From positions 1-46,323 of the forward strand of contig DYFL01000015.1 of the NCBI GenBank assembly GCA_020725195.1: a stretch of 46,323 nt of DNA, in the 5' to 3' direction. The first letter of the stretch is position 1; each line of letters starts with the position of its first letter. Source of the stretch: Hydrogenophilus sp. GTDB lineage: Bacteria; Pseudomonadota; Gammaproteobacteria; Burkholderiales; Thiobacillaceae. This document shows positions 45,421-46,323 of the stretch, in pieces. A program made the translations under genes and the position numbers. The notes beneath the pieces are model-generated. The model did not search any database. It was not told the DNA's origin and saw only the letters and a program-made list of their open reading frames with translations.

Positions 45421-46050
45421 ATGAATCCGGTACGCGTACTCATCATCGATGACCACCCCCTGCTGCGCCTGGGCGTGAGGCAGGCCCTGGAGGCCCAGGA
45501 AGACATCCGCGTCGCGGGCGAATGCGCGGACATCGCCGCCGTGCGCGCCTGGCTGGACGGCGGCCGCGCCGACGTCGCCATCCTGGACCGCTCACTCCCC
45601 GACGGCGACGGCCTCGACCTGGTCGCACCCCTCAAGGCGGCGGGCATGAAGGTCATCGTGCTCACCGTGGAGGACGCCGACGAGGAGATCCGCGCCGCCA
45701 TCGACCAGGGCGTGGACGGCTACCTGCTCAAGTCCTCGGACATGGAGCAGATCCTCCACGCCATCGGCATCGTGCTCCAGGACGCCGGCGCCTTCCCGAC
45801 CCAGGTGCTGCAGAAGCTCTCCCGCGGCGACAGCACCGATCCGCTCGCCAAGCTCTCCCAGCGCGAGCTGGAGATCGCCGAGTACGTGGCCCAGGGCTAC
45901 AGCAACAAGGTCATCGGCGCCAAGCTGAACCTCTCGGACAACACCGTGCGCAACCACCTGGCCAACATCATGCAGAAGCTCAACTTCCACAACCGGGTGC
46001 AGGTCGCGACCCTGGTCCTGCAGCACCTCAAGCGGCACAAGCGCATCTGA
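45421..46050 (+). CDS. NarL/FixJ-type response regulator
   Basis: A 209-residue two-domain regulator. The receiver has LIIDDHPLLRLG, the phosphoacceptor aspartate in VAILDRSLPDGDG near residue 57, the switch T in VIVLTVEDAD and K in YLLKSSD. The LuxR-type HTH is LSQRELEIAEYVAQGYSNKV...NTVRNHLANIMQKL. No kinase gene adjoins it, so its signal and targets are unknown. TATGAT (45393-45398) may be its -10. Confidence 0.93.
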   Translation: MNPVRVLIIDDHPLLRLGVRQALEAQEDIRVAGECADIAAVRAWLDGGRADVAILDRSLPDGDGLDLVAPLKAAGMKVIVLTVEDADEEIRAAIDQGVDGYLLKSSDMEQILHAIGIVLQDAGAFPTQVLQKLSRGDSTDPLAKLSQRELEIAEYVAQGYSNKVIGAKLNLSDNTVRNHLANIMQKLNFHNRVQVATLVLQHLKRHKRI

Positions 46051-46088
46051 GGCCCCGGAAAAAAGCACGCGCACGGCGCACGAGGGGG

Positions 46089-46118
46089 TTTACAAACTTC
46101 GGGCGCCTCCGCTAATAT
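46089..46118 (+). promoter_or_regulatory. Promoter of the tRNA-Ala/tRNA-Glu unit
   Basis: TTTACA (46089-46094) and TAATAT (46113-46118), 18-base spacer, followed by a GC-rich discriminator (CGCGG) as in stringently controlled stable RNA promoters. Confidence 0.75.
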
Positions 46119-46132
46119 CGCGGTCTTCGCGT

Positions 46133-46208
<76 letters not shown>

Positions 46209-46247
46209 AGGACTACCCGGGCCGCCCCAGGCGACCCGAAAAGTTAA

Positions 46248-46323
46248 GTCCCCATCGTCTAGAGGCCTAGGACATCGCCCTTTCACGGCGGTAACCGGGG
46301 TTCGAATCCCCGTGGGGACGCCA
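46248..46323 (+). tRNA. tRNA-Glu (anticodon TTC)
   Basis: A 76-base cloverleaf: GTCCCCA acceptor, anticodon loop CTTTCAC, T-arm CGGGGTTCGAATCCCCG and GGGGAC-GCCA at the end, which is the last base of the window. It is co-transcribed with tRNA-Ala. Confidence 0.96.

Overview
This is a high-GC proteobacterial chromosome segment, on gene content most likely a chemolithotrophic sulfur oxidiser near the beta/gamma boundary. The evidence is soxY-soxZ, a dihaem cytochrome c4 and a small c551-type cytochrome, the corC-ybeY-phoH-miaB block, zapA-6S RNA-fthC, argS-SPOR-dsbA, groESL with a CIRCE operator, and a sigma-54 type IV pilin promoter. No species can be named from sequence reading alone. Most genes are ordinary core genes with tight ATGA/TGATG overlaps.

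Layout. 1-3.6 kb: corC (cut by the window edge), ybeY, phoH and miaB on the minus strand, then a tRNA with anticodon CAT. 3.7-7.9 kb: gluQ and msbA (minus), then a TIGR02449/ZapB-like gene, zapA, 6S RNA and fthC (plus). 8.0-12.9 kb: a complete branched-chain amino-acid type ABC importer (livKHMGF, minus). 13.0-16.8 kb: a c-type cytochrome, a DUF255 thioredoxin-fold protein and bioA. 17.1-19.0 kb: an EAL-CBS-GGDEF protein.

19.0-23.6 kb is the most interesting part. An ornithine-lipid acyltransferase gene (olsB) coupled to a phosphatase-like gene that has lost its catalytic cysteine runs away from a metallophosphoesterase (PlcP/LpxH-like) plus GT4 glycosyltransferase operon. A second GT4 gene converges on that operon. 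All three transcription units have an 18-base direct repeat with an exact 11-base period that matches a PhoB (Pho) box, and at olsB a -10 hexamer lies exactly 10 bases past it. I read this as a phosphate-starvation island that replaces phospholipids with ornithine lipid and glycolipids. phoU lies 6 kb away.

24.0-28.8 kb: groES-groEL, engB, cytochrome c4, soxY and soxZ. 28.8-32.4 kb: phoU, a membrane-anchored unknown, a Nudix-ThiE fusion, a truncated DUF815 ATPase remnant and argJ. 32.5-37.0 kb: a large AddA/UvrD-type helicase-nuclease whose 5' end was duplicated when a DUF433/DUF5615 toxin-antitoxin-like cassette landed in it. 37.1-46.3 kb: pilin, a YgfX-like protein, dacB, a DnaA-box cluster, priA, argS, a SPOR protein, dsbA, a NarL-type regulator, tRNA-Ala and tRNA-Glu.

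A GC-rich palindromic repeat with the core CCCTCTCCC...GGGAGAGGG is scattered through the window. It sits between genes and also in frame inside ybeY, bioA, the helicase gene and the start of the Nudix-ThiE gene. Other repeat types separate groES from groEL, precede the EAL-GGDEF gene and follow the pilin gene.
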